Below are positions 26,545 through 35,606 of a DNA stretch of 64,000 nucleotides, in pieces; the first letter of the stretch is position 1; each line of letters starts with the position of its first letter. Made by a program: the position numbers and the translations under genes. The notes under the pieces are model-generated. The model was not told where the DNA came from, searched no databases, and worked only from the letters and a program-made list of their open reading frames with translations. This DNA is from Gammaproteobacteria bacterium UBA2679 (GTDB taxonomy: Bacteria > Pseudomonadota > Gammaproteobacteria > Pseudomonadales > Oleiphilaceae), in assembly GCA_002354735.1 (NCBI GenBank), contig DEMD01000003.1, forward strand, positions 313,511 through 377,510, in the 5' to 3' direction.

Positions 26545-27162
26545 ATGCGCCCTCATACACCACTTCTGCCGACACAGAGCAGACGTCGATTTCTCAGACA
26601 TTCAGCACTGGCATTGGCAGCACCTGCATCAGCCAGTCTTCTCTCAGCTTGCTCCGGACCATCGGTCCGCGGCGACGACCTCGCCTCTTCAGATACCGAT
26701 AAGTCAGGGCCTTTTTTACGTGGCGTTTACCTCGATGAGGATAGTAGCAAATTCTTTCGCGCTGCTTCGACCGCCGTACTGCCGGAGCTCGGACAGCCAG
26801 ACCCTCAGGCCATCGAACACCACCTCAGGCAGATCGATGCTGCATTTGTTGCCTTTGGTCCGGTGACACAGAACGAGTTCGCTGCACTGCTTTCACTCTT
26901 GACCTGGGCACCAACCAGGGGCGCTGTAGCCGGCGTATGGCGCGACTGGGATACCGCCTCGCCTTCAGATGTCGAAAACTTCCTCTCCGACTGGAGAAAC
27001 AGCGGTTCGACTTTGTTGAATGCGGGCTATAACGGCATCGTCAAGATCATCAGCACAAGCTATTACGGTCAACCAGAGAACTTTGCCAAGAGCGGGTACC
27101 CAGGTCCCCCTGCGTTCGCCATCAGCAGTTTGCCTCAGTTCAAACAGGAGTCAGCCGCATGA
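26545..27162 (+). CDS. Tat-exported small subunit (gluconate 2-dehydrogenase subunit 3-like)
   Basis: A 205-residue protein with a twin-arginine signal (TQSRRRFLRHSALALAAPAS) followed by a lipobox-like LSAC, so it may be a Tat-exported lipoprotein. The body has the gluconate-2-dehydrogenase small-subunit pattern (FFRAASTAVLPEL, LRQIDAAFVAFGP, YNGIVKIISTSYYGQPE). Such subunits pilot or stabilise a GMC flavoprotein in the periplasm. The ATG at 26545 with AGGTGA upstream is used; an earlier ATG at 26527 is possible. It overlaps the next gene by ATGA. A TATAAC hexamer around 26516 may serve as the -10. Confidence 0.85.
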   Translation: MRPHTPLLPTQSRRRFLRHSALALAAPASASLLSACSGPSVRGDDLASSDTDKSGPFLRGVYLDEDSSKFFRAASTAVLPELGQPDPQAIEHHLRQIDAAFVAFGPVTQNEFAALLSLLTWAPTRGAVAGVWRDWDTASPSDVENFLSDWRNSGSTLLNAGYNGIVKIISTSYYGQPENFAKSGYPGPPAFAISSLPQFKQESAA

Positions 27163-28796
27163 GCGTGCAGGATGTCATCACACTCGGCCTCGAACGCGGC
27201 TGGCAGGTATTCTCTGCTCGCCCCGACTCCGAAATCGACAATGCCAATCGTGACTTCATCAAACCGGTTTCGGCAATGACCGAACTCGAGTTCGACGTCA
27301 TTGTCATCGGCACCGGCGCGGGCGGTGGCACGGCTGCCGAAACCTTCGCGCAACAGGGCCTGAGCGTGCTGATGCTCGAGGAAGGCCGTCTGCATAGCCT
27401 TAAAGATTTCAAGATGGAGGAGCTGTGGTCCTACGGCAACCTGTACCAGGAAGCCTTGGCGCGGACGACTGAAGACGCTGGTATTTCCATCATGCAGGGA
27501 CGCAGTGTCGGCGGCTCCACGACGGTGAACTGGACTTCGAGCTTCAGGACGCCCGAGCAGACGCTTCGCCACTGGGCGAATGCCCACCTGGTTGCGCAGA
27601 GCAGCCCAGGCGAGATGCGCAGCTGGTTCGAAAATCGCGAGCAGCGCCTGAATATTTCCCCCTGGGCAGGCCTGCCAAACGAGAACAACGCCGTTCTGCA
27701 ACGTGGCTGCCAGGCACTCGGGTGGTCTACCAGCCTCATTCCACGCAACGTTCTCGGCTGCTGGAACCTTGGTTATTGTGGTTTTGGCTGCCCCACCAAC
27801 GCCAAACAATCCATGTTGACCACCACGATTCCAGCGGCGCTCGACAAGGGCGCTACGCTCATGACCAGCGTGCGTGCCGAGAGACTGGTCCAGGTTGGCG
27901 ATACCATTCATGGGCTGGTGTGCCACCCTGTCGCGGTGAATCACGTCGTGGAACAGGATAGGGAAATTCTGCTCAAGGCCCGCCATTACGTGCTGGCCGC
28001 AGGCGCAATTGGCAGTCCGGCAGTGCTGCTGCGCTCTGGCGTCAGCGACCCCTACGAGCGTGCAGGCAAGCGAACCTTCCTGCACCCCGTCGTTGCGACG
28101 ATAGCCGACATGGGCAAGCCGGTAGATCCGTATTATGGCGCACCGCAGTCGGTCTATTCAGATGAGTTTCTCTGGCGTGACGGGGTTACCGGAAAGATGG
28201 GGTACAAGCTGGAAGTGCCGCCCCTGCATCCTTCCCTGTCGGCTGGCGTCATAGGCCTGCATGGTCAGGAATTGATGGATCGCATGCGCATGCTGCCGCA
28301 GATGAATTCGGTGCTGGCCCTCTTGCGCGACGGTTTCAATGACGAAAGTCAGGGCGGCGAAGTCTTTCTACGAGATGGCGGCCACCCTGGACTGCGTTAT
28401 GAACTCAACGACTATCTGTGGGAGGGCGCGAAGGATGCCTATCTCAAAATGGCGGAGGTGCAGTTTGCGGGCGGTGCGCGGACGGTTCGTCTGGTGCATC
28501 TCGACTCAAACGACTACAGCAGTTGGTCGGAAGCGCGGGCAGCCATCAAAGCGATGCCCATGGCAGCGCAACGGACCAAGCTGTTCAGTGCCCATGTGAT
28601 GGGCGGGTGCGCGATGGGCGAAAATGCCCGTGAAGCGGTGGTGGACACCTACGGACAACACCACCAGGTCAGCAATCTTAGCGTGATGGACGGCTCGGTC
28701 TTCCCAACCAGTATCGGGGCGAACCCTCAACTATCGATCTATGGCCTGGTGTACCGCAATGCTCGCAGGCTGGCCGAGCGTCTGACCACGGCCTGA
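27159..28796 (+). CDS. GMC-family FAD-dependent oxidoreductase (alcohol oxidase-like)
   Basis: A 545-residue flavoprotein. The FAD-binding fold is near residues 45-77 (DVIVIGTGAGGGTAAETFAQ, LMLEEG). Further signs are GRSVGGSTTVNW, the cysteine segment CGFGCPTNAKQSM, YVLAAGAIGSPAVLLRSG, HVMGGCAMG and the GMC C-terminal signature DGSVFPTSIGANPQLSIYG. The layout is like long-chain fatty alcohol oxidase or dehydrogenase relatives, but the substrate is unknown. It has no signal peptide of its own and overlaps the Tat-signal subunit gene, so piggyback Tat export as a heterodimer is the likely route. Confidence 0.9.
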   Translation: MSVQDVITLGLERGWQVFSARPDSEIDNANRDFIKPVSAMTELEFDVIVIGTGAGGGTAAETFAQQGLSVLMLEEGRLHSLKDFKMEELWSYGNLYQEALARTTEDAGISIMQGRSVGGSTTVNWTSSFRTPEQTLRHWANAHLVAQSSPGEMRSWFENREQRLNISPWAGLPNENNAVLQRGCQALGWSTSLIPRNVLGCWNLGYCGFGCPTNAKQSMLTTTIPAALDKGATLMTSVRAERLVQVGDTIHGLVCHPVAVNHVVEQDREILLKARHYVLAAGAIGSPAVLLRSGVSDPYERAGKRTFLHPVVATIADMGKPVDPYYGAPQSVYSDEFLWRDGVTGKMGYKLEVPPLHPSLSAGVIGLHGQELMDRMRMLPQMNSVLALLRDGFNDESQGGEVFLRDGGHPGLRYELNDYLWEGAKDAYLKMAEVQFAGGARTVRLVHLDSNDYSSWSEARAAIKAMPMAAQRTKLFSAHVMGGCAMGENAREAVVDTYGQHHQVSNLSVMDGSVFPTSIGANPQLSIYGLVYRNARRLAERLTTA

Positions 28797-28803
28797 ACTC
28801 ACG

Positions 28804-28833
28804 CGACAGCTAGCCCCATGTGGCTAGCTGTCG
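28804..28833. terminator. 12-base stem-loop at the convergent gmc/moeA ends
   Basis: CGACAGCTAGCC and GGCTAGCTGTCG form a perfect 12-base stem with a six-base loop, at the convergent ends of the GMC and moeA genes. The moeA stop lies in the right arm. No T-run follows on either strand, so it may be a processing or 3'-stabilising hairpin and not a true intrinsic terminator. Confidence 0.5.
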
Positions 28834-30098
28834 TCGAAGCTGCCAAGCCGATAGAAATCGAGCAGCTGCCCTTCGCTAATGGATTCATGCTCCGGCACGA
28901 CCGCCAGCCCCTCGGCCCAGCAGGCCGACATCAGCATGCCTGAACTCTGGTTCTGGAACGGCACTATACGTCCATCTTCAATCCTGGCCCGGAGGAAGTC
29001 GCGGCGGATAGATGGCTTGTCACGAGCAAAACCTGCCGGCATGCGCTCTGGTCTCGGCCGCAGCATCTGCAACCTCTTTTCGGTGGATGCTTCGTTGACG
29101 CCTCTACCCTGCAGCCACGAAATGAGCGGTCTGGCAAAGACGAGGCTGCTGACAAACGCTGCCCCGGGGTTGCCCGGAATACCAAGAAACGGAATTTTCC
29201 GATGTTTGCCCAGTGCACCTAAGGCCAGCGGCTTGCCCGGTTTCATGCGGATCTTCCAGAAACCCAGCTCACCGATCTGCTCGACTGCGCTCTTGATATG
29301 GTCTTCTTCACCGACCGACATGCCGCCGGTGCTGATCACCAGATCGGCTTCACGGCTGGCGCGCTCAAGGCAGTTGATGCTGGCTTCTGGGGTATCAGCG
29401 ATGATGCCGTAGTCGATCACGTTGCAGCCCACTGATTGCAGCCAGCTGGTGAGCAAATAGCGATTGCTGTTATAGATTTGTCCTGGCTGCAGCGGCCAGC
29501 CCGGCTCGACCAGCTCATCGCCCGTCGACAGTAAGCCCACATTCAGGCGCTCGAACACCGTCACGCAGTGCTCACCAGTCGATGCCAGTAGCCCCAGATG
29601 TCTAGGCTGCAGTAGCTGGCCAGCGTCGAGCACGACGTCTCCACTCGCGATATCCTGCGCCCTGGGCCTTACATTGCTACCAGACCGGAGTGAGGCCGGA
29701 TTGACCCGCGTGAGCCTGAGTACAGCGTCTTCGACATCCACATCCTCCTGCATGGCTACACAATCTGCACCTGGCGGCAGCGGCGCACCAGTAAACAGTC
29801 TCATCGCCTCTCCGGCCTGCAACGCTGCCGCCGGCGCTGCATCCCCGGCTGCGATCCGCCCTGTCACCGTCAGCGATGACAAACCACTATCTGCTGAGCG
29901 AAGAGCATAACCATCCACGGCACTGTTAGCGAAGGGTGGTACATCGATGCTGGCGTGCACCGGCACTGCCAGCACGCGGCCTCTGCCTTCGAGCAAGGGC
30001 ACCGTGTGCTGGGCAGGATTCGTGCATTGCGCAGCGACTAAAGTGATCATGGCCCGAAGGGCGTCATCTACCGAGGTTAGCTCATCCTGAATCTGCAA
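28824..30098 (-). CDS. moeA: Molybdopterin molybdenumtransferase MoeA
   Basis: MoeA inserts molybdate into adenylated molybdopterin to finish molybdenum cofactor. The 424-residue protein has all parts: LLEGRGRVLAVPVHASIDVP and PPFANSAVDGYAL in domain one, GRIAAGDAAP, LFTGAPLPPGADCVAMQED in domain two, the MPT-binding fold (NVGLLSTGDELVEPG, GQIYNSNRYLL, VISTGGMSVGEEDHIKSA, PGKPLALG, LGIPGNPGAAFVS), and a beta C-terminal domain. No moa or mob genes adjoin it. It is the only molybdenum gene in the window. Confidence 0.96.
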   Translation of the reverse strand: MQIQDELTSVDDALRAMITLVAAQCTNPAQHTVPLLEGRGRVLAVPVHASIDVPPFANSAVDGYALRSADSGLSSLTVTGRIAAGDAAPAAALQAGEAMRLFTGAPLPPGADCVAMQEDVDVEDAVLRLTRVNPASLRSGSNVRPRAQDIASGDVVLDAGQLLQPRHLGLLASTGEHCVTVFERLNVGLLSTGDELVEPGWPLQPGQIYNSNRYLLTSWLQSVGCNVIDYGIIADTPEASINCLERASREADLVISTGGMSVGEEDHIKSAVEQIGELGFWKIRMKPGKPLALGALGKHRKIPFLGIPGNPGAAFVSSLVFARPLISWLQGRGVNEASTEKRLQMLRPRPERMPAGFARDKPSIRRDFLRARIEDGRIVPFQNQSSGMLMSACWAEGLAVVPEHESISEGQLLDFYRLGSFDDS

Positions 30099-30148
30099 GT
30101 TGAATCCTGTTTTTGGCTTCTGTAACTGAGTGAAATGCGATGTTCAGC

Positions 30149-31144
30149 CTAAGCGTTGCGGTAAGCAAGCGGTGATTCGCCGGTAAGGGTCCTGAAGCGT
30201 CTTGAAAAAGCCGCTGCTTCGCCGTAACCCAATAGATCCGCAATCGCGGCCACTGGTAGCGAAGTTTCCCGCAAGTAACGTCGCGCCAGCTCGAGTCTGG
30301 CGCTGTCCAATAAAGAACGGAAACTTAGATTCTTCTGGGCCAGACGCCGTTGCAGCGTTCTCACCGGCACGTGCATGAGCTCTGCGAACTGCTGAATCGA
30401 GACATCGCCGAGCGGGATGCACTGTCGCAGTGCAATTTCCAGACGCCCAACGAGGTCTGGTGCCCGCTGCAGGGCCTGCTGCCTCAACAGCGACTCCCGG
30501 AATGACATGAGCAGTGAAGCATCCGGGCTCACACGCCGGCCCAGCAGCTGCGTGGGAAACACAACCGCATTGTTATCCTGGTTGAACAAGACCGGACAGC
30601 CAAACCCGCTACGATACCGCCCGGCATCCTCCGGCCGGACCTGATGACTCAGATACACCGTGAGCCCCGTCAGCGCCCCGCCTACGAGACGGCTAACGAT
30701 CGCCAGGCCGAGAGCAAGCGTAAGGTCGATGACCTGCGCTGCACGCCCTTCATGACTGACCAGGGGTGTGAAGACCACGACAACCTGCTGACCGCTGATG
30801 CTGTAATCGATCTGCCCCGACTGACTGTGAACGTACAGGAAGCGGCGCAGCAACTGCAGGGCTTCACCAAGTGTGCTGCAGGCGCAAAGCAGGTTACCGA
30901 CGATGCCCAGGATGGCAATGCTTTGCCTGGCAGATAATTCCAGACCAAAAGTCGGTCGCCCCGTCTCCGCTGCGGTAATTTCCAGCAGCATGCAAAACCG
31001 GTCTGCCGGAACCAGCAAATCATCATTCTGCAGCACAGTTTCAGGCAGGCCACAGCGCGCCAGAAGAGCGGCCGTATTTGCACCTGCCTCACTGGCAAGC
31101 GCTGCATAACCATGAAGACTCGCTGAGCGAACAAAGAAATTCAT
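30149..31144 (-). CDS. AraC-family regulator with arabinose-binding-like N-terminus
   Basis: A 331-residue regulator. The N-terminal two-thirds is of the Arabinose_bd type (LLARCGLPETVLQNDDLLVP, FGLELSARQSIAILGIVGNL). The C-terminal AraC DNA-binding domain is clear (VSIQQFAELMHVPVRTLQRRL, LARRYLRETSLPVAAIADLL, GYGEAAAFSRRFRTLTGESP). It is divergent from the deacylase gene across 113 bases, so it most likely controls that gene. Confidence 0.93.
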   Translation of the reverse strand: MNFFVRSASLHGYAALASEAGANTAALLARCGLPETVLQNDDLLVPADRFCMLLEITAAETGRPTFGLELSARQSIAILGIVGNLLCACSTLGEALQLLRRFLYVHSQSGQIDYSISGQQVVVVFTPLVSHEGRAAQVIDLTLALGLAIVSRLVGGALTGLTVYLSHQVRPEDAGRYRSGFGCPVLFNQDNNAVVFPTQLLGRRVSPDASLLMSFRESLLRQQALQRAPDLVGRLEIALRQCIPLGDVSIQQFAELMHVPVRTLQRRLAQKNLSFRSLLDSARLELARRYLRETSLPVAAIADLLGYGEAAAFSRRFRTLTGESPLAYRNA

Positions 31145-31257
31145 TGGCGTAATTTATCAATAACTGTCGCAAATTGTCATGCGTCACTCGCAGAATCTTC
31201 TAAGCTCGAACTTGGTCTGAAGCTAAAAACTTCGCACACACAACAAGGTAGCTCAGC

Positions 31258-33111
31258 ATGACAAAACAAGAACAGCTGCACCAACCCGAGCATTACGACC
31301 TGATCATCACTCATGGCCTGGTATTTTCCGGTGATGACGAACCGCCACAGAAGGCTTGCGTTCATATCCGCGATGGGCGGGTCAGTAAGATAAGCCGAAT
31401 ACAGCATGGCACTGCGAATCACGTCATCGATGCATCCGGCTCCTGGGTCACCCCTGGGTTTATCGATTCCCACACCCACTACGACGCCGAGGCGCTGATT
31501 TCCCCAGGCCTGACGGAGTCCGTGCGACATGGCATCACCACCGTCTTCATCGGCAGCTGCTCGATAAGCATGATTCTGAATGACCCTGAAGATACCGCCG
31601 ACATGTTTACACGGGTTGAAGCAGTGCCCCGCGAGGCAGTCCTGCCCGTGCTGCAAAAACAGAAGTCATGGCGCAGTGTCGAGGCCTATACCCGCTTCTA
31701 CGATCAGCACCCGACAGGGCCGAATATCGCCAGTTATCTCGGTCATTCGGATCTGCGAGCTGCCGTCATGGGCCTGGGTCGCGCCACCACACAAGACGAG
31801 GTCCCTACAGACGCCGAGCTCAACCAGATGAGCGATCTGCTGGAGTCTGCGCTGGACCACGGTTTGCTGGGACTTTCAACCATGACCACCAAGTGGGACA
31901 AGATCGACGGTGACCGCTACCGTAGTGCCTCCCTACCCTCAACCTATGCGCATTGGAAGGAGTTTCGTGCGCTCAACCGCGTGTTACGCGAACGTGGCCG
32001 GGTGCATCAAGGCGCGCCGAACATTGTGACCAAATGGAACACGGTGCTGTTCATGTTCGAGAGCATGGGCCTGATGAGAAAGCGTCTGAAAACGACGCTC
32101 ATCACCCTGATGGATAGCAAAGCCAATCCTGGTCTGGTAAGCCTGATCAGCAGCACGACGCGCCAGCTCAACCGTTTTTTCAACGCAGATTTCAGATGGC
32201 AGGCCCTGCCGAACACCTTCGAAGTGTACGCCGATGGCATGGATCTGGTGGTCTTCGAGGAGTTTGGCAGCGGAGAAGCGGCCTTGCATCTGAAAACGGA
32301 AATCGAGCGCAACGAGCTGCTTGCTGACCTCAACTACAGACGCCAGTTCCGCAAGGATTACGAAAAGAAATGGGGCGGGCGTGTCTGGCATCGCGACTTC
32401 GGGGATGCGCTGATTTCGGCCTGCCCCGACGAGACCCTCGTCGGCCGCAGCTTTGGCTCAATTGCGCTGCAGCGAGACCTGCACCCGGCCGACCTCTTTC
32501 TTGACCTGGTCATTCTTTACGGCTCAAAGCTACGCTGGCATACCGTCATCGCAAATCACCGGCCGCACGTTGTTGAGCAGATCGTACAGTCCCCCGACGT
32601 CATCATCAGCTTTTCAGATGCCGGCGCTCACCTTCGCAATATGGCCTTCTACAATTTCGGCCTCCGCCTGCTGCAGATCGCTGCTGTCCAGAAACCAAGG
32701 AAGCTCAGTGTACATCGCGCAGTGCACCGGCTCACGGGCGAACTCGCCGACTGGTTCAACCTCGATGTCGGGCATCTCCGCGAAGGTGCGCGAGCCGACA
32801 TCGCCATCGTCGATCCCCAAAAGCTGCATCAGCCCCTCGACGGTTATGCAGAAGCACAGTTCGATGGCATCGATTCGCTGCAACGCATGGTCAACCGACC
32901 GGACGATTGTGTGACTCATACCATAATCAACGGCAATATCGCCTATGAGGCCGGTCGCTTCGCTGGTGACTTCGGCAAGGCGCGAAACTATGGCTGCTTC
33001 CTACGCGCTGGTGAAGTGGCGCCTGCGGGCTACTCCGCTACGGTCCCGACAAACGATGAGAATGACCTGGAAGTGCCTCGTGTCAGAGCCACCGAGAAGG
33101 CAGCCTTATGA
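31258..33111 (+). CDS. N-acyl-D-amino-acid deacylase-like amidohydrolase
   Basis: A 617-residue amidohydrolase of the D-aminoacylase group. Metal-binding HTHYD is in VTPGFIDSHTHYDAEALISP, followed by HGITTVFIGSCSISM, a mid-domain GLSTMTTKWD, the late SDAGAH motif (SFSDAGAHLRN) and the end HTIINGNIAYEAGRF that closes the small beta-domain. It should hydrolyse N-acylated D-amino acids or a related amide. AAGGTAG before the ATG fits as ribosome site. The enzyme has no signal peptide. Substrate remains unknown; regulation is probably by the divergent AraC protein. Confidence 0.88.
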   Translation: MTKQEQLHQPEHYDLIITHGLVFSGDDEPPQKACVHIRDGRVSKISRIQHGTANHVIDASGSWVTPGFIDSHTHYDAEALISPGLTESVRHGITTVFIGSCSISMILNDPEDTADMFTRVEAVPREAVLPVLQKQKSWRSVEAYTRFYDQHPTGPNIASYLGHSDLRAAVMGLGRATTQDEVPTDAELNQMSDLLESALDHGLLGLSTMTTKWDKIDGDRYRSASLPSTYAHWKEFRALNRVLRERGRVHQGAPNIVTKWNTVLFMFESMGLMRKRLKTTLITLMDSKANPGLVSLISSTTRQLNRFFNADFRWQALPNTFEVYADGMDLVVFEEFGSGEAALHLKTEIERNELLADLNYRRQFRKDYEKKWGGRVWHRDFGDALISACPDETLVGRSFGSIALQRDLHPADLFLDLVILYGSKLRWHTVIANHRPHVVEQIVQSPDVIISFSDAGAHLRNMAFYNFGLRLLQIAAVQKPRKLSVHRAVHRLTGELADWFNLDVGHLREGARADIAIVDPQKLHQPLDGYAEAQFDGIDSLQRMVNRPDDCVTHTIINGNIAYEAGRFAGDFGKARNYGCFLRAGEVAPAGYSATVPTNDENDLEVPRVRATEKAAL

Positions 33112-33258
33112 GCGCCACCAGATCAGCTCATGCTGGAAACCCCTATCGACGATAGGTACCAGCCCCGGATATAAATATAGTTGAAAGCTGTGAGTATCGA
33201 CTTGCTGCAGAATGAAATGAAGCGGAGTTCGAGCATCGATCACGCAGCCGACAGATAT

Positions 33259-33291
33259 ATTGCCGAAAGATCGCCGAAATATCGCCAAATT
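33259..33291. repeat. Three 11-base tandem repeats upstream of the YheT-like gene
   Basis: ATTGCCGAAAG, ATCGCCGAAAT and ATCGCCAAATT lie head to tail 17 bases before the GTG start of the next gene. The 11-base period is about one helical turn. They could be regulator contacts in the leader or chance repeats. Confidence 0.4.
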
Positions 33292-33308
33292 ATCAAGAGG
33301 GACCTTGC

Positions 33309-34427
33309 GTGAACTCACAGCGCTTTCAACCGCACTCGCTTCTCACAAGTGCCCATCTGCAGACTATCTGGAGCCAGCTCACACGGAGCAAACCGCAGGT
33401 GTGGCGGGATAGAGAGCGTATTCATACGCCAGACGGTGATTTCCTCGATATCGACTGGCATGTTCCGCAAGTGATGAGAAAGTCCGAGCTCCGGCCGATA
33501 ACCGCCGTCCTGTTTCACGGCCTGACCGGCTCCAGCGATAGCCTTTATGTACTGGGTTTGCAAAAGGCGCTGGGGCGCGTCGGCATTTCAAGTGTTGCCA
33601 TGAACTTCCGTGGCTGCTCAGGCACCCCTAACTGGCTGCCGCGAGGGTATCACTCTGGCGACACTGGCGATGTCGAATTGGTGATACAACATGTGAGGCG
33701 GCGCTTTCCGGACCATTTTATTGCTGCAGTTGGTTACTCAATGGGTGGAAACGCCCTATGCAAGTGGTTTGGTGAGCAGCAGGATGATGCTTGCGCTGAT
33801 GCCGGCGTCATTGTGTCTGCACCTTTCGATCTCGTGGCCTGCGCCAATCATATGGATGAAGGCATCAGCCGAATATATCGTAACCAGCTCGTAGGAGAGT
33901 GCCTGGAATATATTGCCGCGAAAAAGCGCATGTTCCATTTCCTCAGCCAGCGCAATGGCCATCAGGAGCCCTGGCGTTCACGCTACGAGCAGTTGGAGGC
34001 GCTGGGCGATGAGGCAACGATTGCAGGCATCAAGAGCTTCTGGGATTTTGACCGCATCGTCACAGCACCCCTGCACGGATTCAGTTCAGCCCAGGATTAT
34101 TACGAGAAGAGCTCGGCGAAGTACTTTCTTCCAAAAGTTACCCGGCCATTGTGGGTCATCCACTCTCGAGACGATCCCTTCATGCCCGAGTCATCCGCCC
34201 CGAGCGCCGAGGGCTGTCCTGCAAATGTGAGACTCGACGTCAGCACCGGTGGCGGACACCTCGGCTTTATTTCAGAGCAATTGACCGCAGGTCTGCAGGG
34301 ACACATTCCCGCGCTACGCAGATCTTCATTCTGGCTTGAGGAAGTGATTCCGCAATGGATTGAGCAACAGGCGACAGAGCAGCCACATTCGAGTGAAACA
34401 TCGCCGGGCGCTGCAGCAGCACCATAA
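33309..34427 (+). CDS. yheT: YheT-family alpha/beta hydrolase
   Basis: A 372-residue cytosolic hydrolase of the YheT family. The family signature HLQTIWSQL appears near the start, then HGLTGSSDSLYVLGLQKAL, the MNFRGCSG..N segment, the nucleophile GYSMGGNALCKWFGE, an acid in HSRDDPFMP and the catalytic His in GGGHLGFI. A GTG start at 33309 has AGAGGGA upstream. Family members are esterase-like; the natural substrate is not known. Confidence 0.92.
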   Translation: MNSQRFQPHSLLTSAHLQTIWSQLTRSKPQVWRDRERIHTPDGDFLDIDWHVPQVMRKSELRPITAVLFHGLTGSSDSLYVLGLQKALGRVGISSVAMNFRGCSGTPNWLPRGYHSGDTGDVELVIQHVRRRFPDHFIAAVGYSMGGNALCKWFGEQQDDACADAGVIVSAPFDLVACANHMDEGISRIYRNQLVGECLEYIAAKKRMFHFLSQRNGHQEPWRSRYEQLEALGDEATIAGIKSFWDFDRIVTAPLHGFSSAQDYYEKSSAKYFLPKVTRPLWVIHSRDDPFMPESSAPSAEGCPANVRLDVSTGGGHLGFISEQLTAGLQGHIPALRRSSFWLEEVIPQWIEQQATEQPHSSETSPGAAAAP

Positions 34428-34501
34428 AGCAGTAGACTGGTCCGAGATAGACAGCAGACAGATTCGCCGGGAATTTCTAATATGAGAGGAAGGCAATAAG
34501 G

Positions 34502-34592
34502 TGGCGGAGGGACAGGGATTCGAACCCTGGATAGGCTATAAACCTATGCCGGTTTTCAAGACCGGTGCATTCAACCGCTCTGCCATCCCTCC
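34502..34592 (-). tRNA. tRNA-Ser (UGA anticodon)
   Basis: The minus strand folds as a class II tRNA. The acceptor pairs GGAGGGA with TCCCTCC, followed by discriminator G and encoded CCA (34502-34504). The anticodon loop CTTGAAA gives UGA. A long variable arm (ATAGGTTTATAGCCTAT region) and a T loop GGTTCGAATCC are present. Length 91 is typical for tRNA-Ser with CCA. Confidence 0.96.
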
Positions 34593-34633
34593 GTCGGGAC
34601 TTCACCAGTATGAGCGGGGTGAAGAAGCGCGTA

Positions 34634-34661
34634 ATAATACGTTATCTTCAGACGGTGTCAA
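34634..34661 (-). promoter_or_regulatory. Sigma70 promoter of tRNA-Ser
   Basis: On the minus strand TTGACA (34656-34661) is followed after 16 bases by TATTAT (34634-34639). Transcription would begin about 35 bases before the mature tRNA, through a GC-rich start region as expected for growth-rate-controlled stable RNA. Confidence 0.75.
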
Positions 34662-34762
34662 CCTGATTGCGCCAGTTCTTATCACAGGCAGAGCCTGGCA
34701 ATCGCGCAAGCAGTCGTAATCGTCAAATTACACCTATTTAAGCCCTATCGTGAACGCTGGCA

Positions 34763-34790
34763 TTGAAATTGCCCGCGGGGTCTATATTAT
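34763..34790 (+). promoter_or_regulatory. Candidate promoter of yccA
   Basis: TTGAAA (34763-34768), 16 bases, then TATTAT (34785-34790), giving a leader of about 70 bases before the yccA ATG. Both boxes fit the sigma70 consensus well. Confidence 0.5.
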
Positions 34791-34866
34791 AAAGGAAGTT
34801 CAAGTTGAACCATTGTCGGCGCTGGGCGCCGGTAATGCAGCATTAAACATGTCTTTGGAGGACTGT

Positions 34867-35562
34867 ATGCAGGACAGACGTTATCAACAGGGTTACAACC
34901 TGGCGGCCGCCGGCGCAGGCACATCGCCTGTCGTCGATAGCGACACCGCCAATACGGTTCTCAAGAACACGTACTGGCTTCTGGGCATGACCCTGGCCTT
35001 TTCGGCGTTCACAGCGTTTCTTTCAAGCGGTATGGCTTTCAACCCGATCGTTCACTTCGGTGCATTGATTGGCGCGCTGATCATCAGCTTCGTGATAAAC
35101 AAGGTTGCCAATAGTGTTTGGGGCCTGGTGCTCGCTTTTGCGTTCACTGGTCTGCTCGGTCTTACGATCGGCCCGATTGTCGGCAATATCATTGCCGCAG
35201 GTCAGGGTCAGGTTGTCACGACCGCACTCGGTCTGACTGCCTTCGCATTCTTCGGCCTCAGCGGCACCGCGCTGGTCACCAAGAAGGACTTCAGCTTCCT
35301 GAGCAGCTTCGTGACCATCGGCTTCTTCGTGATTCTGGGCGCGTTCATCCTGAACCTGTTCCTGCAGATTCCGGCTGTAGCCCTTGCGATCTCTGTTGCC
35401 ATTATCCTGATGTCATCAGCTGCGATCCTGTGGCAGACAAGCGCGATCGTACGTGGTGGTGAGACGAACTACATCCTGGCCGCGGTCAGCCTGTATGCTT
35501 CGATCTACAACATCTTCATGAGCCTGCTGCATATCCTGCTGGCTTTTGGCGGCGACGACTGA
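34867..35562 (+). CDS. yccA: Bax inhibitor-1/YccA family membrane protein
   Basis: A 231-residue inner-membrane protein with seven hydrophobic segments, of the BI-1/YccA family that modulates the FtsH protease. It starts MQDRRYQQGYNLAAAGAGTS and ends with the typical NIFMSLLHILLAFGGDD. The ATG at 34867 is used because GGAGG lies 8 bases before it; an in-frame ATG at 34750 lacks such a site. It is followed by an intrinsic terminator, then tusDCBE, the order recalled from Pseudomonas. Confidence 0.95.
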   Translation: MQDRRYQQGYNLAAAGAGTSPVVDSDTANTVLKNTYWLLGMTLAFSAFTAFLSSGMAFNPIVHFGALIGALIISFVINKVANSVWGLVLAFAFTGLLGLTIGPIVGNIIAAGQGQVVTTALGLTAFAFFGLSGTALVTKKDFSFLSSFVTIGFFVILGAFILNLFLQIPAVALAISVAIILMSSAAILWQTSAIVRGGETNYILAAVSLYASIYNIFMSLLHILLAFGGDD

Positions 35563-35580
35563 TCGGTAGTAGTTCAAGCA

Positions 35581-35606
35581 AAGCCCGGCAATGCCGGGCT
35601 TTTTTT
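35581..35606 (+). terminator. Rho-independent terminator after yccA
   Basis: AAGCCCGGC, loop AAT, GCCGGGCTT and a run of seven T form a textbook intrinsic terminator 18 bases after the yccA stop. Confidence 0.95.

Noticed and set aside
27135..28085. A 316-residue minus-strand frame opposite the GMC oxidoreductase
   Set aside because: Antisense shadow of a clear flavoprotein gene.
34502..34592. tRNA-Ser as an integration site for a mobile island
   Set aside because: No integrase nearby and no repeated copy of the tRNA 3' end noticed; neighbours are core genes.
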